This document shows positions 25,558 through 33,771 of a stretch of DNA of 55,754 nucleotides, one piece after another. The DNA is from Leifsonia sp. TF02-11 (GTDB taxonomy: Bacteria > Actinomycetota > Actinomycetes > Actinomycetales > Microbacteriaceae). The notes under the pieces are model-generated. The model was not told the origin of the DNA, ran no database searches, and saw nothing but the letters and a program-made list of their open reading frames with translations. The translations under genes and the position numbers were made by a program. Each line of letters opens with the position of its first letter. The first letter of the stretch is position 1. The stretch lies in NCBI RefSeq assembly GCF_017565305.1, contig NZ_JAGEKP010000030.1:1-55754 (forward strand). Direction: 5' to 3'.

Positions 25558-26196
25558 ATGCCCCTCGAGCCGCCGCCTCGCAGCCGGAGAGTTCGGGCGC
25601 TCCGGCTGCGGGCGGTGCTGGCTGCGGGAGTCGTGCTCGGATCGGGAGCGGGGATGACGCTCGCCAGCTGGACGGATGTCGAGTACGGCACCGGGTCGTT
25701 CACCGGCTCGGTGTTCGCCACCGAGTCGAGCGTCGGCGGCTCCGCCTACGCCGCCAATGCAACGGCCCCCGGGGCGACCGCGACCATCTCCGGGGCGTTC
25801 GCCCCCGGCGTCTCGGCGTATCTGCCCGTCCTCATCCGCACCACGGCCGCGTCCGTCGCCGGCACGGTGACGCTGAACGGCGCGACGCTCGGCGGCACGG
25901 ACGCGGCCACCCTCGGCGTGGCGCTCGTGTACCGCGTCGTGCGCACGACGGCGACGTGCGCCGCGTCGGCGTTCTCCGGCACGCCGGTCTTCGTGGTGGG
26001 GTCCGCCGGCACGACCCGACCGCTCACCGCCGGCCAGGAGACGGGCGTGGTCAATCCGTTGGCCGCGGCCACGGCCGGCGCGCCGGGAAGCCCCACCGGA
26101 TTCTGTTTCGAGGTCACCCTCCCGACAGGGGCGGCGAACAGCCTCCAGCACAAGTCGGCCTCCGCGACCTGGCAGTTCACGGCGGTGTCGGGATGA
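25558..26196 (+). CDS. SipW-dependent-type exported protein, second paralogue
   Basis: 212 residues with the same plan as the preceding gene: Arg-rich start (PPPRSRRVRALRLR), hydrophobic helix AVLAAGVVLGSGAGMTLASW, then ASWTDVEYGTGSFTGSVFAT. Two Cys recur in equivalent C-terminal positions (ATCAASAF, GFCFEVTLP), and both proteins end SATWQF. It starts 5 nt after the previous stop and its own stop overlaps the peptidase start (ATGA), so the three are one translationally coupled unit. Likely a second fibre subunit. Confidence 0.82.
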   Translation: MPLEPPPRSRRVRALRLRAVLAAGVVLGSGAGMTLASWTDVEYGTGSFTGSVFATESSVGGSAYAANATAPGATATISGAFAPGVSAYLPVLIRTTAASVAGTVTLNGATLGGTDAATLGVALVYRVVRTTATCAASAFSGTPVFVVGSAGTTRPLTAGQETGVVNPLAAATAGAPGSPTGFCFEVTLPTGAANSLQHKSASATWQFTAVSG

Positions 26197-27383
26197 CCGG
26201 CCGCCTGCTGCCCCGGGCCGGGGACGCGCTGCTGACGCTCGCGGCCGCCGTCGGCGCGCTGTGCATCGTCGGCGCGATCCTCGCCGTCGTCTTCCACGTC
26301 GGCCTGATCCTGTTCAGCACCGGCTCGATGAGTCCGACCATCCCTGCGGGCTCGGTCGCGCTGGTGCGGGCGATTCCCGCGTCGGAGGCGCGGCCGGGCG
26401 ACGTCGTGACCGTCGACCGCCCAGGCGAGCTCCCGATCACGCACCGGGTCGTCAGCACGACCCCGGCCGGGAACGGCATCACCGAGCTTGTGCTGCGCGG
26501 GGATGCGAACGCGGCCGACGACCCTGCGCCGTACCGGGTGAGCCAGGTGCGGATCGTCGTGGCGAGCGTTCCTGGCGGCGCGCGGGCGGTGGCTTTCGCG
26601 TCGAGCCCAGTCTTTCTCGGGGCCGCGACGCTCGGAGCGGCCGCCCTGGTGGGCTGGGCGTTCTGGCCGAGGGAGGACCGCGCGGGTCGGGTGGCCCGGG
26701 GCCGGCACCGCACTCCCGGTTCGGGCGCGACGACGGTTGCGGTCGTCCTCGCCGGTACCGGCATCGCGGTCGCCGCCCTGGTCGCCGGGCCCGCCCCGGG
26801 AGCGCACGCCGCGACCGTCGTCACCACGACCTCGAGCCGCTACCTCACGCTCACCTCCGTCGTCGACCCCGAACGCTTCGCCGCGCTCCGTCCGGGCGAT
26901 CCGGTCCGCTGGACGGTCGGCGTGACCGCGCATCCGCCGACCCCCACGACGATCCAGCTCGGACTGACCGCGACCGGTGCGCTCGTCTCCTCGCTCGTCG
27001 TCTCGGTCATCGCCTGCCCGACGCCGTGGGCCGGCGTCACCTGCCCCGGGGTGCCGGAGACCCTCCTCCGCGATACACCGGCGGCGACGCTCCCCGCCTC
27101 CCCGCCCCTCGCGATCGGCTCCATGCCCTCCACCGCACAGCGCTGGCTGGCGGTGGACCTGGTCATCCCACCGGGTTCCACCTCGCGCCGTTCCGCCGAG
27201 ATCGCGGTATGGGCGTGGGGCTCCGGCGACTCCGTCAGCGCCTCGACCCGGCCGAGCGAGCTGGCGGACACCGGGACGGGCGTCCCAGAGCTTCCGCTCG
27301 TGCTCGCCGGCGGCGCCGTCGCGGCGGGAACGTCGGTCGCGGCCGTCGCCGCAGTCGCTCGATCGAGGAGGCGACCGTTGTGA
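26193..27383 (+). CDS. SipW-type signal peptidase I fused to an LPXTG-like wall-sorting domain
   Basis: Two-part protein of 396 residues. Residues 1-~165 are an ER/SipW-type signal peptidase I: membrane helix, FSTGSMSPTIPAGS with nucleophile Ser45, PGDVVTV, then THRVV with His84 replacing the usual Lys, and LRGDANAADDPAPY. A second and a third helix follow near 145-165 and 180-205. Residues ~210-350 are an extracytoplasmic beta-rich domain (SRYLTLTSVVDPERFAALRPGD). It ends LADTG (357-361), a hydrophobic stretch and SRRRPL, a sortase-type signal. In module 2 a similar sorted domain is a separate gene beside the peptidase. ATG 26193 overlaps the previous stop. Processes the two preceding exported proteins, most likely. 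Confidence 0.83.
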   Translation: MTGRLLPRAGDALLTLAAAVGALCIVGAILAVVFHVGLILFSTGSMSPTIPAGSVALVRAIPASEARPGDVVTVDRPGELPITHRVVSTTPAGNGITELVLRGDANAADDPAPYRVSQVRIVVASVPGGARAVAFASSPVFLGAATLGAAALVGWAFWPREDRAGRVARGRHRTPGSGATTVAVVLAGTGIAVAALVAGPAPGAHAATVVTTTSSRYLTLTSVVDPERFAALRPGDPVRWTVGVTAHPPTPTTIQLGLTATGALVSSLVVSVIACPTPWAGVTCPGVPETLLRDTPAATLPASPPLAIGSMPSTAQRWLAVDLVIPPGSTSRRSAEIAVWAWGSGDSVSASTRPSELADTGTGVPELPLVLAGGAVAAGTSVAAVAAVARSRRRPL

Positions 27384-27862
27384 AGCGCCGCGCCGTCCCC
27401 CTCCTCGTCGGCCTCATCGCGGGCCTCGCCGCCGGTCTGCTCGTTCCGTCCGCGACGGCACCACTCCCGCGGGCGGAGGCCGGATGGTCGCGGAGCACCT
27501 ACGCATCGGCGTCCGTCTCGTCGGCGACCATCAACCCGGTCCCCACCCTCAGCTGCGGGGCGGCGAGCGGCCTCCTCTCCGGCGGCGTGCCGTTCACCTG
27601 GACGGCTCCGGCCTCCGGCGGCAGCGCCCTGGCCCCGCAGAGCTACACGCTCACCTGGTCGGGCACAGCGGGGAGCGGTTCGGCGACCGTGTCGGGCACC
27701 AGCGGGAGCGTCGCCGGCGCGACGCTGTCGCTCCTCGGCACCTCGACGGTCACGGTGACGGCGAACGCCTCGGGCTGGACGTCGTCGACCTCCCTGCAGA
27801 CCCGGACGATCACGACGGTGCTCGGCGTCGGGGGCGTTGTGCTGCTCTGGGACTGCGCCTGA
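27380..27862 (+). CDS. Small exported protein with SipW-type-like N-terminus
   Basis: 160 residues. Basic start VKRRAVP, hydrophobic helix (LLVGLIAGLAAGLLVPSA), then RAEAGWSRSTYASASVSSATI, which resembles the W-containing export motif of the SipW substrates here though less well conserved. The mature chain is Ser/Thr/Gly-rich and beta-predicted (FTWTAPASGGSALAPQSYTLTW), fibronectin-like in character. GTG 27380 overlaps the peptidase stop (GTGA), so it closes the four-gene coupled unit. Role unknown; a minor fibre component is the simplest guess. Confidence 0.7.
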   Translation: MKRRAVPLLVGLIAGLAAGLLVPSATAPLPRAEAGWSRSTYASASVSSATINPVPTLSCGAASGLLSGGVPFTWTAPASGGSALAPQSYTLTWSGTAGSGSATVSGTSGSVAGATLSLLGTSTVTVTANASGWTSSTSLQTRTITTVLGVGGVVLLWDCA

Positions 27863-27890
27863 CGGCGTCTCCTCCGGCGGCCCGCGCCGG

Positions 27891-27896
27891 TAGTGT
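27891..27896 (+). promoter_or_regulatory. -10 box of leaderless tetR transcript
   Basis: TAGTGT, a TANNNT box six bases before ATG 27903. Confidence 0.55.
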
Positions 27897-27902
27897 CGAG
27901 GC

Positions 27903-28505
27903 ATGGCCCGACCCCGCAAGCAGGACGAGCGCCGTGCCGACCTCATCGAGGCGGCGCTGAGCGCCGTGGGCGAGCGCGGCCTCCGCTCGCTCTCGCTCGC
28001 CGACGTGGCGGCGAAGGCGGGGCTGACCCGCGGGGCGATCCTGTACTACTACGAGGACCTCGACCAGCTGCTGGTGGAGGCCCACCGCGCCGGCCTCGAA
28101 CGCTTCTGCGACCACCGCGACGCGGTCGTCGCCGGCATCGCAGAGCCGCAGCTGCAGCTCGCCGCCGCCATCCGGGAGGGCCTGCCGAGCGGACCGGACG
28201 ACGCTCTGATGCGGCTGCTCTACGAGTTCGATGTGCTGGCCGGCACCTCCGCGCTCCACGACGAACTGGTCGAGCGGATGTACCGGCGGCAGCTCGCGAC
28301 CTACGCGGGCATCCTGGAGCGCGGCGTGGCCGCCGGCGTGTTCGCACCCGCGCTGCCCCTCGAGACCCTGTCGATGAACCTCGTGGCACTGGAGGACGCC
28401 TACGGGCTGCACATCGTCGCGGGCAACTCCCTGATCACCGTCGCGAGCGCGGAGGCCGCCATGCGGGCCGCCGCCGACGGCCTCGGCGCGCCGACGGCGC
28501 TCTGA
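27903..28505 (+). CDS. TetR-family transcriptional regulator
   Basis: A 200-residue TetR repressor. Residues ~8-55 are the DNA-binding domain, with the helix-turn-helix LSLADVAAKAGLTRGAILYYYEDLDQLL. The remaining helices are the ligand-binding and dimer region (BetI-like C-terminal layout). The upstream TAGTGT box suggests a leaderless transcript. Nearest co-oriented gene is the DUF218 protein 52 nt on, which has its own TANNNT box. Ligand and targets unknown. Confidence 0.85.
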   Translation: MARPRKQDERRADLIEAALSAVGERGLRSLSLADVAAKAGLTRGAILYYYEDLDQLLVEAHRAGLERFCDHRDAVVAGIAEPQLQLAAAIREGLPSGPDDALMRLLYEFDVLAGTSALHDELVERMYRRQLATYAGILERGVAAGVFAPALPLETLSMNLVALEDAYGLHIVAGNSLITVASAEAAMRAAADGLGAPTAL

Positions 28506-28545
28506 AGAGGCGCCCGGGATCGGTTTCGCCGGAGAGGGTTTTCGG

Positions 28546-28551
28546 TAGCAT
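28546..28551 (+). promoter_or_regulatory. -10 box of leaderless DUF218 transcript
   Basis: TAGCAT, a TANNNT box six bases before ATG 28558. Confidence 0.55.
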
Positions 28552-28557
28552 CCTGAG

Positions 28558-29148
28558 ATGCTCGCGCGTGTCGTATTGCTCGCATCTTGCGTCTTCGTCG
28601 CTGTGCTCGCCTGGTCGGAGTTCGTGCATGATCGGGCGTCGCGTCGCAGGCTCGGCTCGTCGGCTGCAGCGGCGTCTGTCTCGGAGGCCGTTGTCGTCCT
28701 CGGCTACCGCAATCGCGCGACGCGAGCGAACTTCGTCAACCGGTATCGTGTCCGCGCCGGGTTGCGGTCGTTCGACGGCAACGCGGGCGCGTCCGTGTTG
28801 GTGTTGTGCGGTGGCGGCGTTGCCGGGGCGGTGCCGGAGGCCGAATTGATGGCTCGCTATGCGCGTGGCTGCGGGTTCACCGGGACCATCCGGCTGGACA
28901 CGACCAGCAGCACGACGCGGGAGAACATCCAGAACGCGGTCCCGCTCATCGAGGACGTGGACTCGATCAAGATCGTCTCCAATTCGCTGCACGCGGAGAA
29001 GGGCCGCGCGTATCTCTGGAAGCTGAGGCCGGATCTCGCCGGGCGTCTTCGACGGGGCGCGGAACATCGTTTCGGGGAAATCGTGCTGCTCAAGCCGGCC
29101 GCCGCGATCATCGGGCTCCGCGGGCTGGCTCGACTTCGACCCGAGTGA
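28558..29148 (+). CDS. DUF218 (YdcF/ElyC-like) membrane-anchored protein
   Basis: 196 residues. N-terminal membrane helix (ARVVLLASCVFVAVLAW), then the DUF218 fold: AVVVLGYRNRATRANFVNRYRVRAG, VLVLCGGGVAGAVPEAELMARYARGCGF, and DTTSSTTRENIQNAVPLI, where the STTRENI element is the family signature. YdcF/SanA/ElyC members affect envelope integrity and lipid-carrier homeostasis; their enzymatic activity is unclear. Third codon positions are less G/C-biased than in neighbours, a mild hint of a different history. Monocistronic by promoter position. Confidence 0.82.
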   Translation: MLARVVLLASCVFVAVLAWSEFVHDRASRRRLGSSAAAASVSEAVVVLGYRNRATRANFVNRYRVRAGLRSFDGNAGASVLVLCGGGVAGAVPEAELMARYARGCGFTGTIRLDTTSSTTRENIQNAVPLIEDVDSIKIVSNSLHAEKGRAYLWKLRPDLAGRLRRGAEHRFGEIVLLKPAAAIIGLRGLARLRPE

Positions 29149-29231
29149 TCGCACTGGTCCTCGCGATGACGGCGTTGTGGACGACGGCGGCGCGGTAGAT
29201 CGCGCCCTAGCCGACCGCGCTAGCCGACCGC

Positions 29232-30230
29232 CTACGCGGGCGGCGCCGTGCTCGCGCGGCGGATGAGGCGCGTCGGGAGGCGCACGTGGGTCGGGTCGGG
29301 GGTCTCGCCCGACATCAGGGCGACGACCATCTCGGCCGCCGCCGCGCCGAGGCGTCCCATCGGCTGCCGGATCGTGGTCAGCGGCGTCGAGTAGCGCGAG
29401 GCCTCCGGGATGTCGTCGAAGCCGACCACGGAGAGGTCGCGCGGCACCTCCAGCCCCAGCTCGTGCGCCACCTCGATGACGACGATGGCCGACAGGTCGT
29501 TGGCGGCGAAGATCGCGCTGGGCCGCTCCGGTGCGGCGAGGAGCCGGCGGGCGGCCTCCCGCGCGCTGTCCTGCTCGTAGTTGCCGACGCCGACGATCGC
29601 GGGGTCGTAGGCGATGCCGGCCTCGCTGAGCGCGCGGCGGTAGCCGGCGTCGCGTGCCGCGGACGATCGCAGGTCCGGGCGGCCGGCGACGAAGCCGATG
29701 CGGCGGTGGCCCAGCCCGATCAGGAAGTCGACGGCGCTGCGCGCCCCTCCGAAGCTGTCCGACTCCACCGTCGGGAGGTCGGCGCGGCCGGTGTGCGGGT
29801 CGACGGCGACGATCGGCACGTCGACGTTCGCGTTGACGACTGTCGGCGTCACCATGATGACGCCGTCGATCAGCGTGCCGCTCAGCCTGCTGAGCGAACG
29901 CCGCTCCCAGCCCTCCTGGGCCAGCTGGCGCGAGCCGCTGTACGCGAGGAGGTCGTACCGGGAGTCGGCGAGCGCCGCTCCGACACCCTTGAGGACCTCG
30001 GCGCTGAACGGCTCGAAGTCGGCGACCAGCACCCCGATCACGCCGGTCTGGCGGGAGCGCATGCTGCTGGCGACCAGGCTGGACTCGTACCCGAGCTCCT
30101 CCACGATCTGGAGCACGCGCTCGGCCGTGTGGGAGGCGACGCCGTAGCGGCCGTTCACCGCTTTCGACACGGTCGCAGCGGACACGCCCGCCGCTTCCGC
30201 CACGTCGTTGATGGTTGGTCGTCGTCCCAT
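29232..30230 (-). CDS. LacI-family transcriptional regulator
   Basis: A 332-residue sugar-responsive repressor. LacI helix-turn-helix at the N-terminus (TINDVAEAAGVSAATVSKAVNGRYGV) with the hinge VEELGYESSLVASSMRSRQTGVIGVLV, then a periplasmic-binding-protein-like effector domain (FLIGLGHRRIGFVAGR, SAIFAANDLSAI, LSVVGFDDIPEASRYSTPLTTIRQP). ATG 30230 begins the canonical GRRPTINDVA. Divergent from a CUT1 ABC importer and GH3 glycosidase; the 12-bp operator array between them (30251-30286) is its obvious site. It probably represses the importer operon and itself until the oligosaccharide is present. Confidence 0.92.
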   Translation of the reverse strand: MGRRPTINDVAEAAGVSAATVSKAVNGRYGVASHTAERVLQIVEELGYESSLVASSMRSRQTGVIGVLVADFEPFSAEVLKGVGAALADSRYDLLAYSGSRQLAQEGWERRSLSRLSGTLIDGVIMVTPTVVNANVDVPIVAVDPHTGRADLPTVESDSFGGARSAVDFLIGLGHRRIGFVAGRPDLRSSAARDAGYRRALSEAGIAYDPAIVGVGNYEQDSAREAARRLLAAPERPSAIFAANDLSAIVVIEVAHELGLEVPRDLSVVGFDDIPEASRYSTPLTTIRQPMGRLGAAAAEMVVALMSGETPDPTHVRLPTRLIRRASTAPPA

Positions 30231-30250
30231 GACCGTGCAGCATAGCAAGC

Positions 30251-30286
30251 TCGAAAAGGATTTCGAAAAGGATTTCGAAAACGTTT
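30251..30286. promoter_or_regulatory. LacI operator array of three 12-bp units
   Basis: TCGAAAAGGATT occurs twice in tandem (30251-30262, 30263-30274), then TCGAAAACGTTT (30275-30286). Units two and three are preceded by TT, giving TTTCGAAA palindromes at 30261 and 30273, and the third contains AAACGTTT, a LacI-type core with central CpG. Confidence 0.7.
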
Positions 30287-30313
30287 GACACTCCCAGGTG
30301 AGGTTGCGACACT
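30285..30313 (+). promoter_or_regulatory. Promoter of the sugar ABC transporter operon
   Basis: TTGACA at 30285-30290 (consensus -35) and GACACT at 30308-30313 after a 17-nt spacer as a weak -10. The -35 overlaps the last operator unit, so bound LacI protein would occlude it. This leaves a ~145-nt leader before ATG 30467 in which I see no clear riboswitch. Confidence 0.5.
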
Positions 30314-30466
30314 GACACGGTCCGGTCAGCCTCCCGGACCCCGACGAGACCGTGCACCGGCGCAGGCGAGAGGCTTCGCAAGCCCGGCACCCCCCACACG
30401 GGCCCCGTCACCGGGCATCGACGATCACGTGGATGCCGCTCAACGAAGAGAACAGGTTGGAATCAC

Positions 30467-31753
30467 ATGAAAGCCAAGAAGCTCCTCATCGGAGCAGCTG
30501 TCCTGGCCGCCGGCTCGCTCGCGCTCACCGCATGCAGCGGCACCAACGACAGCTCCAGCAACGGCAAAGTCAGCATGACGCTCTGGCAGAACTCGACGAC
30601 CGGCCCCGGTCAGCAGTACTGGAAGGACGCGATCGCAGCCTTCGAGAAGGCCAACCCGAACGTCACCATCAAGATGCAGTCGATCCAGAACGAGGACCTC
30701 GACGGCAAGCTCCAGACGGCGCTCAACTCGGGTGACGCCCCCGACATCTTCCTGCAGCGCGGCGGCGGCAAGATGGCCGCGATGGTGCAGGCGGGCCAGC
30801 TGATGGACCTCACCGACAAGGTGTCCTCCGACACCAAGAAGGTCATCTCCTCCGGCTCGTTCAAGGCCGAGACGTACCAGAACAAGGTCTGGGCCATGCC
30901 GCTCGCCGTCCTCCCCGGCGGCCTGTTCTACAGCCAGGACCTCTTCAAAGCGGCAGGGATCACCGAGGCTCCCGCGACCATCGACGACCTCAGCGCCGAC
31001 GTGCAGAAGCTGAAGGCGACGGGCGTCGCCCCGATCGCCCTCGGCGCCAAGGACGCCTGGCCCGCCGCGCACTGGTTCTACTGGTTCGCGCTCCGCGAGT
31101 GCTCCGGCGCCACGATGGAGAAGACGGCCGACTCCAAGAGCTTCAGCGACCCGTGCTGGACCAAGGCGGCTCAGGACCTCGAGACCTTCGCAGCCCAGAA
31201 GCCGTTCAACGACGGCTTCCTGACCACCTCCGCCCAGCAGGGCGCCGGCTCCTCCGCCGGTCTAGTGGCCAACCACAAGGCCGCGATGGAGCTCATGGGC
31301 GCGTGGGACCCGGGCGTGATCGCCTCCCTGACGCCCGACCAGAAGCCCTTGCCCGACCTCGGCTTCTACCCGTTCCCCGAGCTGTCCGGCGGCAAGGGTG
31401 AGCCCGGCTCGATCATGGGTGGCGTCGACGGCTACTCGTGCTCGGTGAAGGCCCCGAAGGAGTGCGCCGACTTCCTCAACTTCATCGCGACCACTCCGCA
31501 GCAGATCAACTACTACAAGGCCTTCAACTCGCCGCCGGTCAACACCGACGCGCAGAAGGAGGTCACCGAGCCCTACCTCAAGGACGTCCTCGCCGCCTAC
31601 AACAAGGCCCCGTACGTCTCGCAGTGGCTCGACACGGTGCTCGGCCAGAACATCGGCAACGCGCTGAACGTCGCCGTGGTCGACATGCTCGCCGGCAAGA
31701 CCGACGCCAAGGGCATGATCCAGGCCGCGAACGACGCCGCGAAGAAGGGCTGA
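30467..31753 (+). CDS. Sugar ABC transporter substrate-binding lipoprotein (CUT1)
   Basis: A 428-residue extracellular solute-binding protein, family 1. Lipoprotein signal MKAKKLLIGAAVLAAGSLALTAC with lipobox LTAC, acylated Cys at residue 23. The mature protein has the CUT1 features KVSMTLWQNSTTGPGQQYW, FEKANPNVTIKMQSIQNEDLDGKLQTALNSGDAPDIF and GAWDPGVIASL. Residues rich in Trp and Tyr suit carbohydrate stacking. First gene of the LacI-controlled operon, followed 11 nt later by a permease. Likely binds a plant-derived oligosaccharide (cello- or xylo-type), judging from the GH3 enzyme; not proven. Confidence 0.92.
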   Translation: MKAKKLLIGAAVLAAGSLALTACSGTNDSSSNGKVSMTLWQNSTTGPGQQYWKDAIAAFEKANPNVTIKMQSIQNEDLDGKLQTALNSGDAPDIFLQRGGGKMAAMVQAGQLMDLTDKVSSDTKKVISSGSFKAETYQNKVWAMPLAVLPGGLFYSQDLFKAAGITEAPATIDDLSADVQKLKATGVAPIALGAKDAWPAAHWFYWFALRECSGATMEKTADSKSFSDPCWTKAAQDLETFAAQKPFNDGFLTTSAQQGAGSSAGLVANHKAAMELMGAWDPGVIASLTPDQKPLPDLGFYPFPELSGGKGEPGSIMGGVDGYSCSVKAPKECADFLNFIATTPQQINYYKAFNSPPVNTDAQKEVTEPYLKDVLAAYNKAPYVSQWLDTVLGQNIGNALNVAVVDMLAGKTDAKGMIQAANDAAKKG

Positions 31754-31764
31754 GAGGCCGCACT

Positions 31765-32847
31765 GTGAGCAACACCCGCGAGATGCACTCTGACCGGACG
31801 GGCTCGACCACCACCGAGCCGAAGGCGGATCTCGCGCAGCACGACGGGAGCGGCGCGACCGCGTCGCTCCCGTCGCCGCAGCGCCGCCGCCGCGGCGCGG
31901 GCTGGGGCCTCCGCGCCGAGATCCTCCTCCTGGCCGGCCCCGCCGTCATCGTCTTCCTGGCGTTCGTGATCTTCCCCGTCGTGATGGCCGCCTACTACGG
32001 CTTCTTCCGCTGGGCGGGCTACGGAACGCCGACCGACTTCGTCGGTCTCCAGAACTACCTCGTCATCCTCACCGACCCCGCGTTCCAGGCTGCTCTCGGC
32101 CACAACGCGTTCATCGTCGTGATGTCGATCGTCATCCAAGGCCCCGTCGCCATCCTCCTGGCGCTCCTCCTCAACAGGAGGATGAAGGGCCAGTCGCTCA
32201 TCCGCGTTCTGATCTTCGTGCCGTACGTGATCTCGGAGGTCGTGGTCGGCACCGGCTGGAGCCTGATGCTCGCCACCAACGGCGCGCTCAACGGCTTCCT
32301 GCACAACGTCGGACTCGGCTGGATGGCGCACGACTGGCTGTCCGACCCGAGCATCGCCATCTGGACCCTGATGGCGATCCTGACCTGGAAGTACGTCGGC
32401 TTCGCCGTCATCCTCTTCCTCGCCGGCCTGCAGGGCATCCCCGAGGAGCTCTACGAGGCGGCAGCGCTCGACGGCGCGTCGTACTGGCAGATCCAGCGCA
32501 GGATCACCCTCCCGCTGCTCGGCCCGACGCTGCGGATCTGGGCGTTCCTCTCGATCATCGGCGCCCTCCAGCTGTTCGACCTCGTCTACATCATCTGGGG
32601 TCAGTACGTGGCCTCCACCGCCGGCACCTCGACGATGGCGACGTACATGGTCGCCAACGGCCGCAACGCCGGCAACTACGGCTACGGCAACGCCGTCGCC
32701 GTCGTGATCTTCCTCATCTCGTTGTTCGTCGCGCTCGTCTACCAGCGTTTCGTCCTCCGCCGCGACACCGCAGGAGCCGTGACCACCGCCAAGAACGCCG
32801 AACGCAGGGGGCGCCGCAACGCCTCCGCGAAAGAAAGGACGGCGTGA
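31765..32847 (+). CDS. Sugar ABC transporter permease (MalF-like)
   Basis: Inner-membrane CUT1 permease of 360 residues. A long polar N-terminal tail (~45 residues, Arg-rich end QRRRRGAG) precedes six helices. The EAA loop that docks the ATPase is EELYEAAALDGASYWQIQ. GTG 31765 follows GAGAGG. Its stop overlaps the start of the second permease (TGATG). No ATPase gene is present in the operon; a shared MsmK/MalK-type ATPase elsewhere is expected, as is common for actinobacterial CUT1 systems. Confidence 0.9.
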   Translation: MSNTREMHSDRTGSTTTEPKADLAQHDGSGATASLPSPQRRRRGAGWGLRAEILLLAGPAVIVFLAFVIFPVVMAAYYGFFRWAGYGTPTDFVGLQNYLVILTDPAFQAALGHNAFIVVMSIVIQGPVAILLALLLNRRMKGQSLIRVLIFVPYVISEVVVGTGWSLMLATNGALNGFLHNVGLGWMAHDWLSDPSIAIWTLMAILTWKYVGFAVILFLAGLQGIPEELYEAAALDGASYWQIQRRITLPLLGPTLRIWAFLSIIGALQLFDLVYIIWGQYVASTAGTSTMATYMVANGRNAGNYGYGNAVAVVIFLISLFVALVYQRFVLRRDTAGAVTTAKNAERRGRRNASAKERTA

Positions 32848-33728
32848 TGACCACCCTCACCGCTCCCTCCACCCGCTCCTCGCGCGCCGCACGCCGCGCC
32901 GAGCGCAAGAGCCTGCCCTGGGGCTCGCCCGCCGTCTACTTCATCGCTCTGCTCGTCATCGCCCTGATGATCGTCCCGATCGCGTACATCATCATCGGCG
33001 GCTTCCGCACCAACTCGCAGATCACGGTCGACCCTGCCGGATTCCCGAACCCGTGGAACCCGGCGAACTACCTCGACGTGCTCACCGGCAGCGTGTTCTG
33101 GGGCCAGGTGCTCAACTCCACGATCACCGCCCTGGTCACGACCGTCGGCGCCGTCGCGCTCGGCCTGATGGCCAGCTACGTGCTCGCGCGGTACACCTTC
33201 CGCGGCAGCGGGTTCCTCTACGCGCTCTTCGCCGCCGGCCTGATGTTCCCGATCACCGTCGCGATCACACCGCTGTACATCGTGGTGCGCAACCTCGGCC
33301 TGATGAACTCGCTCGCCGGCGTGATCATCCCGCAGATCGCGTTCGCGCTGCCGACGACGATCATCATCCTGGTGCCGTTCCTGCGCGCGATCCCCGACGA
33401 GATCCAGGAGGCCGCCTTCATCGACGGCTGCAGCCGCCTGGGCTTCTTCTTCCGGATGGTGCTGCGGCTGTCGCTCCCCGGCGTCATCACCGTCGGCATC
33501 CTGGCCTTCATCGGCAGCTGGAACAGCTACCTGCTGCCCCTGTTCATCCTGAACGACCAGGCGACCTTCACCCTGCCGCTCGGCGTCCAGGCGTTCTCGT
33601 CGCAGTACGCCACGGACACGTCGAAGGTGCTGGCCTTCACCTCCCTGTCGATGATCCCCGCCCTGATCTTCTTCAGCCTGTTCGAGCGCCGCATCGTCGG
33701 CGGACTGACCGGCGCCGTCAAGGGCTGA
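32847..33728 (+). CDS. Sugar ABC transporter permease (MalG-like)
   Basis: Partner permease of 293 residues, six helices. N-terminus is basic (SRAARRAERKSLPWG), first helix VYFIALLVIALMIVPIAYII, EAA loop DEIQEAAFIDGCSRLGFFFRMVL, and LPLGVQAFSSQYATDTSKVLAF near the end, typical of MalG homologues. ATG 32847 overlaps the previous stop by one base, ensuring equal synthesis of the two permeases. An in-frame GTG at 32844 would add one residue. Confidence 0.9.
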   Translation: MTTLTAPSTRSSRAARRAERKSLPWGSPAVYFIALLVIALMIVPIAYIIIGGFRTNSQITVDPAGFPNPWNPANYLDVLTGSVFWGQVLNSTITALVTTVGAVALGLMASYVLARYTFRGSGFLYALFAAGLMFPITVAITPLYIVVRNLGLMNSLAGVIIPQIAFALPTTIIILVPFLRAIPDEIQEAAFIDGCSRLGFFFRMVLRLSLPGVITVGILAFIGSWNSYLLPLFILNDQATFTLPLGVQAFSSQYATDTSKVLAFTSLSMIPALIFFSLFERRIVGGLTGAVKG

Positions 33729-33771
33729 GCCCCTCCGGCTCCACGCACAACCCCGTACGCAGGAAAGAAGC

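Noticed and set aside
30314-30466. Riboswitch in the leader of the sugar transporter operon
   Set aside because: I could find no conserved riboswitch core or clear alternative hairpins; the LacI operators explain control.
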